From NCBI GenBank assembly GCA_947476535.1, contig CANJRC010000027.1, positions 1 to 36,987 on the forward strand: a stretch of 36,987 bases of DNA, given 5' to 3'. Of this stretch, positions 26,823 to 36,100 are shown piece after piece. Position 1 is the first letter of the stretch. The number at the start of each line of letters is the position of its first letter. Position numbers and translations under genes: made by a program. This DNA comes from Betaproteobacteria bacterium (GTDB lineage Bacteria > Pseudomonadota > Gammaproteobacteria > Burkholderiales > SG8-39). The notes beneath the pieces are model-generated. The model saw only the letters and a program-made list of their open reading frames with translations. It had not been told where the DNA came from and searched no databases.

Positions 26823-27170
26823 ATGAGCAGAATCAGCCCGAAGCAGTCCGGCTTTACTTTGATTGAACTTGTGGTGGTCATCGTGATCCTCGGCATTCTC
26901 GCCGCAGTGGCAGTGCCGCAGTATGTTGATTTGACGACTGATGCCAACAAGGCCAAAGCCAATGGAATCGTTGCAGCGGTTGCTTCGGCGTCGGCAATTC
27001 AATATGCAAAGGATAAGGCTGCAGGAACCTCAGCCTACTCCGCGACGACTTATTGCACAGCCGGTACTGGCGTAACCGGCGGTTTGGGTACATGTAGTGG
27101 TGCATTCTCCGGCGGTGCCTGCACCGTTACCTGTTCTAGCCAAGCTTCCTCTGCGGTCACACTTCCGTAA
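26823..27170 (+). CDS. Type IV major pilin-like protein (MshA-type), copy 2
   Basis: 115 aa, leader MSRISPKQSG then FTLIELVVVIVILGILAAVAV. It differs from copy 1 at 12 of 115 residues by my count, all in the mature tail or leader, while the hydrophobic helix and four Cys are unchanged. A GGAG ribosome-binding site lies just upstream. The gap after copy 1 is 270 bp and contains the terminator-like leader described separately. One of the two is probably the major pilin of the MSHA fibre; which one, or whether they mix, is not visible. Confidence 0.87.
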   Translation: MSRISPKQSGFTLIELVVVIVILGILAAVAVPQYVDLTTDANKAKANGIVAAVASASAIQYAKDKAAGTSAYSATTYCTAGTGVTGGLGTCSGAFSGGACTVTCSSQASSAVTLP

Positions 27171-27260
27171 GGGACGACTTCCTGACAACGTCCAATCGCT
27201 GATCGGGTGATCTGTTGGAAGCTAGGCTCTAGGTTATATTCGGGCAATCGTTCCGACACG

Positions 27261-29060
27261 ATGACAGCAATAAGCTTGGGCCTGCTCGCCTTGATGGTGA
27301 GCGGGCCCTTTCTTTTTCCTTTCCATACTGCGCCCATCGGCAGTTTCTGGGCTGAGTGGTGGGCGGGGGCGTTCGGCTTGGGTGCAGTCGCAATCGGGCT
27401 TCTTGCTCGGCGCGGCTGGGATATCCCAAGTCCGCTTCCTCTGCCACAACAACTGCTGATCCCCACTGTATTGCTGGTGGTGTTGTTGGTTCACTTCGCT
27501 CTCGGCCGCCTGGTTTTTCCGCAGCTCGGGCTGCTGTTTGCGACCTACGTCATTTGGGCAGCACTGCTGATGGTATTAGGGCGGACGCTTGCGGACGCCA
27601 TTGGACTGGCGCGTCTTGTCGATGTGCTGGCCACAGCAATCACCATTGGTGCCCTGATCAGTGCAGCGATCGCGATGGTGCAATGGCTCGGGTTTGACGA
27701 TCGCGTACAGTGGGTTTTTCCGTCTGCCAGCAAGTTCGGAAAACCTGGCAATTGGGGCAATCTCACCCAGCAAAATCACCTTGCGCATTACCTTTGGCTG
27801 GGCATTGCGTCGGCTCTCTATTTGAGCGGAAGACAACTGCTCTCACGCGGGATGCTTTGGCTGCTGGTTCTGCCATTCGTCTTCGCCAGCATTCTCACCC
27901 ACTCGCGAAGCACGGTGATATACCCCCTGATACTCGTTGCCGCCTATGCCTGGACGCGTCGACGAGATCCGCACGGACCGTCCGCGAGGCTGCTTGTCGA
28001 TGTCGCCCTTCTCATTCCTGTACTGGTCGCGCTAACGCTGTTTGGAGTCTGGGCATATGCAAGAGTCCCTGAACTCTGGGCCGAGCTGACAAACACTCCC
28101 CCAATCGCCACTCGCGATCTATCAACGCTTGGAGACAGGTTGTATGAGATGACCAATACCGTCAGCGAAAACGAGCGCCACCGAGTGACGTTCATTCGCC
28201 TGGCTTGGTCGGCATTCCTTGAACATCCATGGCTCGGGCAGGGCCTGGGGAATTTGCGATGGGCGAGCTTCTTGGCTTTGGCGGGTCGATCCGACAATGC
28301 CCTCCCCTACGTTCCCGAGAACATGCACAACATCATCTTTCAGCTGCTTGCGGAATTTGGTGCCCCGGCGGTCATCGCAATACTGCTGTTAGTCGCCCTG
28401 TGGGCCAAATGTTATCTTCGCCAATCATGGGGATTGGAGCACTTCTGGTGTGCTTCGGCGCTGGGCTTCTGCGCTGCGCACTCATTGCTTGAGTACCCAC
28501 TCTGGTACAACTTTTTTCTCGGGCCGACGGCGTTGTTGGTGGGGGCAACCAGCAGAGGAAAAACGATCACGCTCGCGGGTCGACGTGTCACTATTTACCT
28601 TCTTGTCGCAGCACTGGCTGGCGCCTTGACCCTCGGCAAGCTGCGCTCCGATTATTCGACACTCGAATCGACATTCGCCACCCCCCTGGGTGCAGATCCT
28701 GATCGCGAAAAATCCTGGTGGATATCCATGGACCACCTGCTCATGCTGCACGAAGAGTCCCTGTTGTCGCCCTGGGCCTTGCGTTCCATCATCTCGCTCT
28801 CAGAGCCAAGCCGGAAAGCAGCAAAAGAACGTGCCGTACTGTGCGAGCACGGCGTTCGTTTCACGCCGGAACGGTCGTCTATTACTCGTTGCGCTATGTA
28901 CTTGGCGATCGCCGGACGCGATGACGACGCAAAGAAACTTATGACCAATCTCCTGCGTGCCTTACCGCTGGAGCGAGTCGAAACCGAAAAGGAATTGGCT
29001 AAGGAAGTTGCAGCGTTCCCGGAAATCGCGCCACTGTTAGAGCTGAGTCGGCAGCGCTAG
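27261..29060 (+). CDS. PglL-like pilin O-oligosaccharyltransferase (Wzy_C family)
   Basis: About 599 aa from the ATG at 27261; a GTG at 27207 in the same frame is an alternative, and neither has a clear ribosome-binding site. About ten transmembrane helices, a GNLTQQNHLAHYLWLG stretch of PglL-type enzymes (about 170-185), the Wzy_C periplasmic loop with EHPWLGQGLGN (about 320) and MHNIIFQLLAEFG (about 355), then a soluble C-terminal region with a Cys-rich TRCAMYL stretch. Such enzymes transfer lipid-linked glycans to Ser/Thr of pilins. The adjacent pilins have Ser/Thr-rich tails, so they are the obvious targets. Converges on the mshB-like gene with 17 bp between stops. Confidence 0.82.
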   Translation: MTAISLGLLALMVSGPFLFPFHTAPIGSFWAEWWAGAFGLGAVAIGLLARRGWDIPSPLPLPQQLLIPTVLLVVLLVHFALGRLVFPQLGLLFATYVIWAALLMVLGRTLADAIGLARLVDVLATAITIGALISAAIAMVQWLGFDDRVQWVFPSASKFGKPGNWGNLTQQNHLAHYLWLGIASALYLSGRQLLSRGMLWLLVLPFVFASILTHSRSTVIYPLILVAAYAWTRRRDPHGPSARLLVDVALLIPVLVALTLFGVWAYARVPELWAELTNTPPIATRDLSTLGDRLYEMTNTVSENERHRVTFIRLAWSAFLEHPWLGQGLGNLRWASFLALAGRSDNALPYVPENMHNIIFQLLAEFGAPAVIAILLLVALWAKCYLRQSWGLEHFWCASALGFCAAHSLLEYPLWYNFFLGPTALLVGATSRGKTITLAGRRVTIYLLVAALAGALTLGKLRSDYSTLESTFATPLGADPDREKSWWISMDHLLMLHEESLLSPWALRSIISLSEPSRKAAKERAVLCEHGVRFTPERSSITRCAMYLAIAGRDDDAKKLMTNLLRALPLERVETEKELAKEVAAFPEIAPLLELSRQR

Positions 29061-29077
29061 AGCCGATTCCACGTCTC

Positions 29078-29575
29078 CTAACAGCCCGTCGTATCCAGTG
29101 TGATCAGCGGCGCCTGGTTCGCCGCCGCAGCCGTATAGGAAATTCTGCACTGCGAGGACGTGGCAGCCCCGACGACATCGTAGGTCCTGACGCCCGCCCC
29201 CTGCGTGATGGTGAAGCCTTCAGCCGCACTGACCTGCGAGGCGATGTCGATCCCGCCCAGCGACGCATCGGGATAGCGGTTGACCATGGTCACCAATGCG
29301 CCGTCCATGTTCACCTGGCCACCGGCAGAGGTACACACACCGACATAGCCTTGCGCGAGATCCACCTCGCAGCGCGCCTTGGCCAAATAGGCGGAAGCCT
29401 TGATAGTGCCGAAAATCGACTGCGCCTTGGAGATGCGCGCATCGCGCTGCAGGTTGACGAAGCGCGGCAGGGCCACGGCGGCAAGGATGCCCACGATGGT
29501 GATGACAATGACCAGTTCGATGAGCGTAAAGCCGGCTTGACGCCCGCGGGCGCGTGCCAACAGTGGTCGCTTCAT
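29078..29575 (-). CDS. mshB: MSHA pilin, MshB-like
   Basis: 165 aa. Leader [15 protein letters not shown], cleaved before [24 protein letters not shown] with Glu at +5, then [15 protein letters not shown] and a globular domain with four Cys. The longer tail distinguishes it from the short tandem pilins. The ATG at 29575 has an AAGGAGAG ribosome-binding site. It follows the mshF-like gene in the mshE-G-F-B order known from Vibrio, so I call it mshB, but it could act as an additional major or minor pilin. Confidence 0.78.
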   Translation of the reverse strand: MKRPLLARARGRQAGFTLIELVIVITIVGILAAVALPRFVNLQRDARISKAQSIFGTIKASAYLAKARCEVDLAQGYVGVCTSAGGQVNMDGALVTMVNRYPDASLGGIDIASQVSAAEGFTITQGAGVRTYDVVGAATSSQCRISYTAAAANQAPLITLDTTGC

Positions 29576-29609
29576 AGTTAACTCTCCTTGTAAGCCTCGT
29601 ATGCTACCG

Positions 29610-30128
29610 TTAAAACCATCGATACGGGGTCAGGCTGATGAGTGCCAGCCCTTCCACTTCGTCCTGTGGCCGCAGGCGGATTCCCCGAGTTCTCCAGCGC
29701 AGGGTCGGGGCCCCGCCCGCATCCAAGTTGAGATAGGCCGAGTGCCGTGGCACATAGCCCACCTCGTTCATATCCACGTCATAAAACCAGCTGCCTGGCC
29801 GCACGTTCCTGATGTCGGTCGTTCGTATGCTCCCTGCATAACCTTCTGGGGGCCGCTCGAGCCACATCACCGGATTCTCATCGAGCAGCTGCGCCATTTC
29901 CGAGGTGCGGCCGCGCACCAGGCGATCGGCGATCTGGTAGCGCAGGCCCGAGCGCATGTTCTGTACCGTCAATTGCACCACCGCGGCCTCCGCCAACTCC
30001 TCGTAATAGAACAACGCCGTGAGTAACGATCCCCCGAACACCGCGAACATTGCGCACAAGACCGAAAACTCGATCCACGACAGCCCAACCTGCTGTGCGC
30101 GACTGCTGCGATACGTCCTGGCACCCAT
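29610..30128 (-). CDS. mshF: MshF-like pilin-related protein
   Basis: 172 aa. The N-terminus (QQVG, then [29 protein letters not shown]) is prepilin-like: Gly15 is followed by Glu at +5. The rest is beta-rich with a [16 protein letters not shown] stretch. Position between mshG and the mshB-like pilin matches mshF of canonical loci; sequence recognition is weaker. The ATG at 30128 has only a poor ribosome-binding site and lies 18 nt after the mshG stop. Confidence 0.65.
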   Translation of the reverse strand: MGARTYRSSRAQQVGLSWIEFSVLCAMFAVFGGSLLTALFYYEELAEAAVVQLTVQNMRSGLRYQIADRLVRGRTSEMAQLLDENPVMWLERPPEGYAGSIRTTDIRNVRPGSWFYDVDMNEVGYVPRHSAYLNLDAGGAPTLRWRTRGIRLRPQDEVEGLALISLTPYRWF

Positions 30129-30146
30129 GCAAGTTCCGCGCCGGCC

Positions 30147-31376
30147 TCAGCGCTTGACCGCCACCCGCCCGAGGTCCCATATCGGCATGAAGATTCCCAG
30201 CGCGAGAATCAACACCAATACACCCAGGAACATGATCAGGATCGGCTCGATCTGCTGACCAAGGGTCTTCAGTTCGTATTCCACCTCTTCCTGGTACATG
30301 TCAGCGACCTCCTGCATCATGTCATCGAGCGCGCCCGACTCCTCGCCCACCGCGATCATCTGCAGCACCACCGGCGTGAACACGCCGGCCGCAATGGCTG
30401 CGTGCAGGATGCTGTCGCCGCGCTCCACCCAGTCGCGCATCTTTTCCACCTTGTCGGCGATGAAGGCATTGTCAACGGTCTGCGCGACGACGGACATGGC
30501 CTGCACGATCGGCACCCCGCTCTTCATGGCCAGTGCAAAGCTCTTGGTAAACCGCGCGAGCGTGGCCTTGCGAACGATCTTTCCGGCAATCGGGATGTCC
30601 AGTTTGATCTGATCCCACTTGTAGCGCCCCTGTCGGGTGCCTATCCACGAGCGGAATGCCACGATGACCAATCCGACCCCAAGGGCGAGCAAGTACCAGT
30701 AGGACACCATGAAATTGGAGAACCCGACGAGCAGTCGGGTCATCAAAGGCAGCTCCGAGCCGAAGCCCTGGAACACTTTCGCGAAAGTCGGAATGACCCA
30801 GATGTTCACGATCACGATGGCCGCTGCCATCGCCGAAACCACGAAGGTGGGGTAACGCAGCGCCGCCTTCACCTGGTCGCGCATGTATTTCTCGAACTCC
30901 AGGTGCTGGAATAGCGCGAGAAACACTTCTTCGAGACGCCCGGTAAATTCTCCAACGCGAACCATGGCGAGGTAGAACGCACTGAATACGTTCGACTGGC
31001 GCGCAAGCGACACCGACAATTCGCGCCCCGACTCCAGACTCGCGCGAACCTCCTGGATGACTGCCTTCATTGCCTTGCTGCTGGTCGACTCCTGCAGACC
31101 GGAAAGTCCGCGCAGAATCGGGACCCCGGCCTTGAGCAGCGTGTATAGCTGGCGACTGAACAAGAGAATGTCGATGTGGCGAACTCTTTCCTTGAAGAGT
31201 CCTCCGATGGATGGCATCGCCCCCGCTTCCGCGCCACCCGACGCCGCCTTGATTTCAGTCACCACGATACCCTGACCCAGCAGCTGCTCGGCAACAGCCT
31301 GCGCACTCGCACCCTCGGCTGCGCCCTTCAATATTTCACCGGACTTTGATCGCCCCTGGTAAGAGAAGTTCGGCAC
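30147..31376 (-). CDS. mshG: MSHA inner-membrane platform protein MshG (GspF/PilC)
   Basis: 409 aa with two T2SF domains (about 68-190 and 271-393), each with a conserved ALRYP or similar helix, and three transmembrane helices (about 169-190, 212-235, 375-400). It forms the inner-membrane platform on which MshE acts to move pilin subunits into the fibre. The start lies 14 nt after the mshE stop, so the two are in one operon. Length is normal. Confidence 0.92.
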   Translation of the reverse strand: MPNFSYQGRSKSGEILKGAAEGASAQAVAEQLLGQGIVVTEIKAASGGAEAGAMPSIGGLFKERVRHIDILLFSRQLYTLLKAGVPILRGLSGLQESTSSKAMKAVIQEVRASLESGRELSVSLARQSNVFSAFYLAMVRVGEFTGRLEEVFLALFQHLEFEKYMRDQVKAALRYPTFVVSAMAAAIVIVNIWVIPTFAKVFQGFGSELPLMTRLLVGFSNFMVSYWYLLALGVGLVIVAFRSWIGTRQGRYKWDQIKLDIPIAGKIVRKATLARFTKSFALAMKSGVPIVQAMSVVAQTVDNAFIADKVEKMRDWVERGDSILHAAIAAGVFTPVVLQMIAVGEESGALDDMMQEVADMYQEEVEYELKTLGQQIEPILIMFLGVLVLILALGIFMPIWDLGRVAVKR

Positions 31377-31390
31377 GGGCTCCGCTTCCC

Positions 31391-33097
31391 CTAGTCGGCA
31401 AACTCATTGCTGATACGCATCGCCTCATCCACCGTCGTGCGCCCCTCGCGTACCAGGCGGATGGCATCGCCCTTCAGCGTGTTGGGACCGAGCTGCTGCC
31501 GGGCCGCATGAATGAAAACATTCACATCCAGCTGATTGGCTGCCTCCACGACCTCGTTGGTCATTTCCAGCATCTCGTAGAGCCCCGTTCGCCCGTGGTA
31601 TCCGGTGCCGTTGCAGTGGGTGCAACCGGCGCCCCGAAAGGCCTTGACTGCATCGAACGCATCGCCCAACTCGGTGCGCAGCCACGCCTGCTCATGGGGA
31701 GACAGCTCGTGCGGCTGCGTGCAGCTCTCGCAGATCACGCGCACCAGGCGTTGGGCCAGTACAAGCTGTAGCGACAGGGCAACCATGTACCTTGGCACCC
31801 CCATATCGAGCAGGCGAATCGGCGTCGATACCGAATCGTTGGTGTGCAGCGTCGACAGGACCATGTGGCCGGTGATCGCCGCGCGCATGCCGATCTCGGC
31901 CGTCACCTGGTCTCGCATCTCGCCCACGAGGATGACATCGGGGTCCTGGCGCAGGGCGCTGCGCAGCACCCGGTCGAAGGTCAATTCGATCTTTTCGTGC
32001 ACCTGCACCTGGTTGATGTTGGGCAACCGGTATTCCACCGGATCCTCAACCGTGATGACTTTTCTCTCGGGAGTGTTGAGTTCCGAGAGCGCAGCGTACA
32101 GGGTCGTCGTCTTTCCGCTACCGGTTGGCCCTGTCACCAGCACCATGCCGTTGGGGCGCTGGATCACATGGCGCACGCGCTCGAGAATACGCGGCGACAT
32201 TCCAAGCTTGTCCATGCCCATCAACCCGGTTGCCTGGATGAGCAAGCGCATCACCGCCGACTCACCGAACTGCGTGGGCATGGTCGACAGACGCACGTCG
32301 ATGGGTGCGTTGCGGACCTTGATGTTGAAACGCCCGTCCTGGGGCAGCCGTCGCTCCGAAATATCCAGCCCGGACATGAGCTTGAGCCGCAACACCACGG
32401 CATTGGCGATCTTGATGTCGGCGTCGGTCTGGATATGCAACACCCCGTCGATGCGGAACCGGATGCGCAGGTAGCCATCCTGCGGCTCGATGTGTATGTC
32501 GGAGGCGCGCATCCGGACAGCCTCCTCGAACACGGTCTGCAGCAGTTTGACGACTGGCGCTTCATCCTGACCGAGTGTCAGACCCAGCATTTCGCCGAAA
32601 TCAACCGGCACATCGCCCAGTTCGGCGGTCAGTTCCTTGGCGAAGCCGGTGATCTCGCCCGTTCTCCGATACACGCGATCGAAGGTCGCGAGCAGTTCAC
32701 CCTCGGTGACCGCGGCGAGTTCGATCTCGCGCTTGAGAATTCGGGTCAACTCATCGTAGGCAAACAAGTCGGTTGGGTCGGCCATTCCGACGCGAACCTT
32801 ATTGGCTGACTGCTCCAGCACCAGTGCGCGAAAGCGTCGCGCCTGCGCTTCGGGCAGCAAGCGCGTGACCTCAGGCTTGAGATCAAAAAACTTGAGTTGG
32901 ATGAAGGGAATGTCCAGCTGCCGCGCCAGCGCCTTTGAGAGGCCATCCTCGCTAACAAAGCCGCTTTCAACCAGCACGCGACCGAGCTTGCGTCCGGATT
33001 TCTTTTGCTGCGCGAGCCCGTCATTGAGCTGAGCCTCCGTGATGACCTGCTGCCGCAGCAGCAGCTCACCCAGCCGAATCTTCTCAGGCCGTGCCAT
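31391..33097 (-). CDS. mshE: MSHA assembly ATPase MshE with c-di-GMP-binding domain
   Basis: 568 aa. The N-terminal MshEN domain has both tandem binding motifs: RLGELL...LNDGLAQQ (8-31) and KLGRVL...LSKALARQ (38-61). In MshE and relatives these bind cyclic di-GMP. The ATPase core has Walker A GPTGSGKTT (323-331), the DPDVILVGEMRD Walker B region (385-396) and a four-Cys zinc site (456, 459, 492, 495). It powers pilus extension from the cytoplasmic face of MshG. First gene of the mshE-G-F-B operon; 278 bp of leader and promoter region separate it from the divergent Nudix gene. Confidence 0.95.
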   Translation of the reverse strand: MARPEKIRLGELLLRQQVITEAQLNDGLAQQKKSGRKLGRVLVESGFVSEDGLSKALARQLDIPFIQLKFFDLKPEVTRLLPEAQARRFRALVLEQSANKVRVGMADPTDLFAYDELTRILKREIELAAVTEGELLATFDRVYRRTGEITGFAKELTAELGDVPVDFGEMLGLTLGQDEAPVVKLLQTVFEEAVRMRASDIHIEPQDGYLRIRFRIDGVLHIQTDADIKIANAVVLRLKLMSGLDISERRLPQDGRFNIKVRNAPIDVRLSTMPTQFGESAVMRLLIQATGLMGMDKLGMSPRILERVRHVIQRPNGMVLVTGPTGSGKTTTLYAALSELNTPERKVITVEDPVEYRLPNINQVQVHEKIELTFDRVLRSALRQDPDVILVGEMRDQVTAEIGMRAAITGHMVLSTLHTNDSVSTPIRLLDMGVPRYMVALSLQLVLAQRLVRVICESCTQPHELSPHEQAWLRTELGDAFDAVKAFRGAGCTHCNGTGYHGRTGLYEMLEMTNEVVEAANQLDVNVFIHAARQQLGPNTLKGDAIRLVREGRTTVDEAMRISNEFAD

Positions 33098-33375
33098 GAG
33101 CCGATCGCATCATCATATTGAGATGTAACCTCACGAAATCGCTTTAGCTATTTGATTTCAGATATTTATACAACATGCGGGTTTCTACGCGAATTATAGT
33201 TGAATCTGCATCCACTGAGCGGTCTTACCTCTCCTGTAGCTCGGCACTCCCCCGCCCGAAAACGATGGTCGAATTTGCTGCGGGCGATGCCGTGCCCATC
33301 GCGCACCCCGGGTCGGATAGGGGTTGCAGCAATCGACTCGCGTATTATTGGCCGCCCAACCCCTCACACAGCCCT

Positions 33376-33927
33376 ATGAACTTCTGCTCCCAATGCGGCA
33401 CCACCGTAATCGTGCGCATCCCGCCCGGCGATGACAAGCCGCGCCACGTGTGCGACAACTGCGGAACCATCCATTACAAGAACCCGCTCATGGTCATCGG
33501 TGCCATCCCGGAGTGGGAGGACCGCATCCTCCTGTGTCGCCGCGCCATCGAGCCGCGGCTCGGATTCTGGACGTTACCGGCGGGCTTCATGGAGCTGGGT
33601 GAGACCACCGGCGCCGCCGCCATGCGAGAGACGCTGGAGGAGGCCAACGCACGCATTGAACTGGGCAGCCTCTACACCATGCTGTCGGTACCACATGCCA
33701 ACCAGGTGCACATTTTCTATCGTGCGCAACTGCTGGATCTCGATTTCGGGCCGGGCACCGAGAGCCTCGAAGTCGCACTCTTTCGCGAGGACGAAATTCC
33801 CTGGGACGAGATCGCCTTTCGCACCATCACGATCACGCTCGAGCACTTCTTCGCCGACCGCAAGGCCGGGGCTTACCAGACGCGCTCAGGCGACATCCAC
33901 TTCAAGCCACCCGCCAGCAAGACCTGA
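33376..33927 (+). CDS. Zinc-ribbon Nudix hydrolase
   Basis: 183 aa. An N-terminal zinc ribbon (Cys 4, 7, 26, 29) precedes a Nudix domain whose box GFMELGETTGAAAMRETLEE (70-89) has the required Gly, Glu and REUxEE residues. The usual Gly near the box end is Asn91. The layout resembles NudC-like and related beta-proteobacterial pyrophosphatases that hydrolyse nucleoside diphosphate derivatives; the substrate is not visible. I start at the ATG at 33376 because the zinc ribbon begins there; codons upstream in the frame look non-coding. Divergent from mshE. Confidence 0.88.
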   Translation: MNFCSQCGTTVIVRIPPGDDKPRHVCDNCGTIHYKNPLMVIGAIPEWEDRILLCRRAIEPRLGFWTLPAGFMELGETTGAAAMRETLEEANARIELGSLYTMLSVPHANQVHIFYRAQLLDLDFGPGTESLEVALFREDEIPWDEIAFRTITITLEHFFADRKAGAYQTRSGDIHFKPPASKT

Positions 33928-33932
33928 TCCAC

Positions 33933-33957
33933 CATCGCCGGGATCGCCCCGGCGATG
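33933..33957. terminator. Shared hairpin between convergent Nudix and amtB genes
   Basis: Perfect ten-base-pair stem CATCGCCGGG / CCCGGCGATG with the loop ATCGC, in the 43-bp gap between convergent stops. It lacks a T-tract on either strand, so it may serve as a bidirectional weak terminator or a transcript 3' end protector. Confidence 0.55.
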
Positions 33958-33970
33958 CGCCCATGCGTCC

Positions 33971-35164
33971 TCAGCGATCGGGCGTCGCCGAAATCTTGTG
34001 GATGGCCAGATCGGCACCGTCGAACTCCGCCTCCGCATCCATGCGAATGCCAGTAATTGCCTTGAGCAAACCGTAGACGACGGCGCCACCGATTAAACCT
34101 GTCAGTATTCCCATGACGGTACCGGAGAGCTGGGACATGAACGACACCCCCCCCGCCCCGCCGAGCACCTTGAGACCGAAGATCCCCGCAGCAATGCCGC
34201 CCCATGCCCCGCACAGCCCATGCAGCGGCCACACACCCAACACGTCATCAACGCGCCAGCGGTTCTGCGTCCAGGTGAACATGTAGACGAAGATCGCGCC
34301 GGCGATACCACCCACGACCAACGCGCCCATGGGGTGCATGACATCGGAGCCGGCGCACACGGCGACCAGTCCTGCAAGCGGTCCGTTATGCACGAACCCC
34401 GGGTCGTTCTTGCCAGCGACCAGCGCCACCAGCGTGCCACCCACCATGGCCATCAGCGAATTGACTGCCACGAGGCCACTGATCTTGTCCAGCGTCTGTG
34501 CCGACATGACGTTGAAGCCGAACCAGCCCACCGACAGCACCCATGCCCCGAGCGCGAGAAAGGGGATGCTCGAGGGCGGATGTGCCGCCATCGGCTTGCC
34601 GTCCTTGCCGTAACGGCCGGCGCGCGCGCCCAGCAGCAGCACCGCTGCGAGCCCGATCCAGCCACCCACCGCATGAACCACGACCGATCCGGCAAAGTCA
34701 TGGAACTCCTCGGCAAAGGTCTGTTTCAGCCAAGCCTGGATGCCGAAGTGATGGTTCCATGCAATGCCCTCGAAGAAGGGATACACCAACGCCACGATAA
34801 GGAAGGACGCGGCCAGCTGCGGGCCGAAGCGCGCACGCTCGGCGATGCCGCCCGAGACAATGGCCGGCACCGCCGCAGCGAATGTCAGCAGGAAGAAGAA
34901 CTTGACCAGTTCGTACCCGTTCTTCTGCATCAGCTCTTCGGCCCCGCTGAAGAAGCTCACGCCATAGGCAATGCTGTAGCCAATGAAGAAGTACGCCAGT
35001 GTTGACACGGAGAAATCCGAGAGGATTTTCACCAGGGCATTCACCTGGTTTTTCGATCGCACTGTTCCCAGCTCGAGGAAGGCAAATCCCGAGTGCATCG
35101 CCAGCACCAGGATAGCGCCCAGCAGAATAAACAGCGCGTCCGCGCCGGCCTTGAGTCCGTCCAT
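33971..35164 (-). CDS. amtB: Ammonium transporter AmtB
   Basis: 397 aa, eleven transmembrane helices. It starts MDGLKAGADALFILLGA at 35164, after a good AAGGAGCG ribosome-binding site; the longer upstream frame has no transporter similarity. Conserved Amt features are GSVVVHAVGGWIGL and LHGLCGAWGG, which carry the pore histidine pair, and SVGWFGFNVMSAQTLD. It conducts ammonium across the inner membrane. No glnK (PII) gene is next to it, unlike many loci, so regulation must come from PII proteins elsewhere. Confidence 0.95.
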   Translation of the reverse strand: MDGLKAGADALFILLGAILVLAMHSGFAFLELGTVRSKNQVNALVKILSDFSVSTLAYFFIGYSIAYGVSFFSGAEELMQKNGYELVKFFFLLTFAAAVPAIVSGGIAERARFGPQLAASFLIVALVYPFFEGIAWNHHFGIQAWLKQTFAEEFHDFAGSVVVHAVGGWIGLAAVLLLGARAGRYGKDGKPMAAHPPSSIPFLALGAWVLSVGWFGFNVMSAQTLDKISGLVAVNSLMAMVGGTLVALVAGKNDPGFVHNGPLAGLVAVCAGSDVMHPMGALVVGGIAGAIFVYMFTWTQNRWRVDDVLGVWPLHGLCGAWGGIAAGIFGLKVLGGAGGVSFMSQLSGTVMGILTGLIGGAVVYGLLKAITGIRMDAEAEFDGADLAIHKISATPDR

Positions 35165-35361
35165 GAGTCGCTCCTTTTGATATCTTTTTTTATGTCTCGT
35201 CGCGCAGGGGACCGCAATCCGACCACGGTGGCGCTTCGGCGGCGCTATTATGCAACGTGAAGGCGCTTCCTGCCCGCCAGAATGCGACACGTTAACCGTG
35301 ATTACGTTACGGCCGCCAGGTCTCTGCAAGGTGCGCCATTCGTTAGAGGAATCCGTCCCGA

Positions 35362-36084
35362 GTGATCCCCTGGTTGCAAGCCGGAACGCCGTTTCCCGAC
35401 GCGGAAACCGCACTGCGTTCACCGAACGGACTCCTCGCGGCAGGCGCGGACCTGTCGGCCGCGACCCTCATCGCCGCGTATCAGAAGGGCATCTTCCCGT
35501 GGTTTTCGGAAGGTGAGCCCATCCTCTGGTGGATCCCGGACCCTCGCATGGTGCTCCTTCCCGCAGAACTCAAGGTGTCTCGATCGTTAGGCAAGACGCT
35601 GCGCAATCGCCACTACGAAATCCGTTTCGACTACGCATTCGAGGAGGTCATGCGGCGCTGCGCTGCCCCGCGGCCCGGGCAGGCGGGCACCTGGATTTCC
35701 CCGCACATGATCGCCGCTTATGCGGAACTGCACCGGCTGGGCCGTGCCCACTCCGTCGAAACCTGGATCGACGGCGAACTCGCTGGCGGACTCTATGGCG
35801 TTGCGATCGGGCGGGCGTTTTTCGGGGAATCGATGTTCATGCGCGCTCGCGATGCATCGAAAATCGCCTTCGTGCATCTGGTGCGCCACCTCGAGCGCGA
35901 GGGCTTCGGGCTGATCGACTGCCAGATGCGCACCCCCCACCTGGCGTCGCTGGGAGCACGGGAGATCCCGCGCCCGCTGTTTTCCGCCCTGCTCCGGGAA
36001 TTGGTACACTTCGCCGACGCTCCCGGCTCCTGGGTGAGTCTTCCAGCTCAAGCGCTCGAGCACATCGCCCGCCGCCCTTCATGA
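35362..36084 (+). CDS. aat: Leucyl/phenylalanyl-tRNA--protein transferase
   Basis: 240 aa. The GTG at 35362 gives the family opening MIPWL. Typical motifs follow: [32 protein letters not shown] and PDPRMVL, the SRSLGKTLR region, [19 protein letters not shown] and the closing [19 protein letters not shown]. The enzyme adds Leu or Phe to N-terminal Arg/Lys of proteins, marking them for ClpAP through ClpS. The arrangement aat-bpt-pyrD is common in betaproteobacteria. Overlap or spacing with bpt is 16 nt, so they probably share a transcript. Confidence 0.95.
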   Translation: MIPWLQAGTPFPDAETALRSPNGLLAAGADLSAATLIAAYQKGIFPWFSEGEPILWWIPDPRMVLLPAELKVSRSLGKTLRNRHYEIRFDYAFEEVMRRCAAPRPGQAGTWISPHMIAAYAELHRLGRAHSVETWIDGELAGGLYGVAIGRAFFGESMFMRARDASKIAFVHLVRHLEREGFGLIDCQMRTPHLASLGAREIPRPLFSALLRELVHFADAPGSWVSLPAQALEHIARRPS

Positions 36085-36100
36085 AAGAACGCGCGCAGCA

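Noticed and set aside
33193-33198. TATAAT on the minus strand as an mshE promoter
   Set aside because: A good -10 but no -35 at 16-18 bp and no extended -10; not enough to list as a feature.
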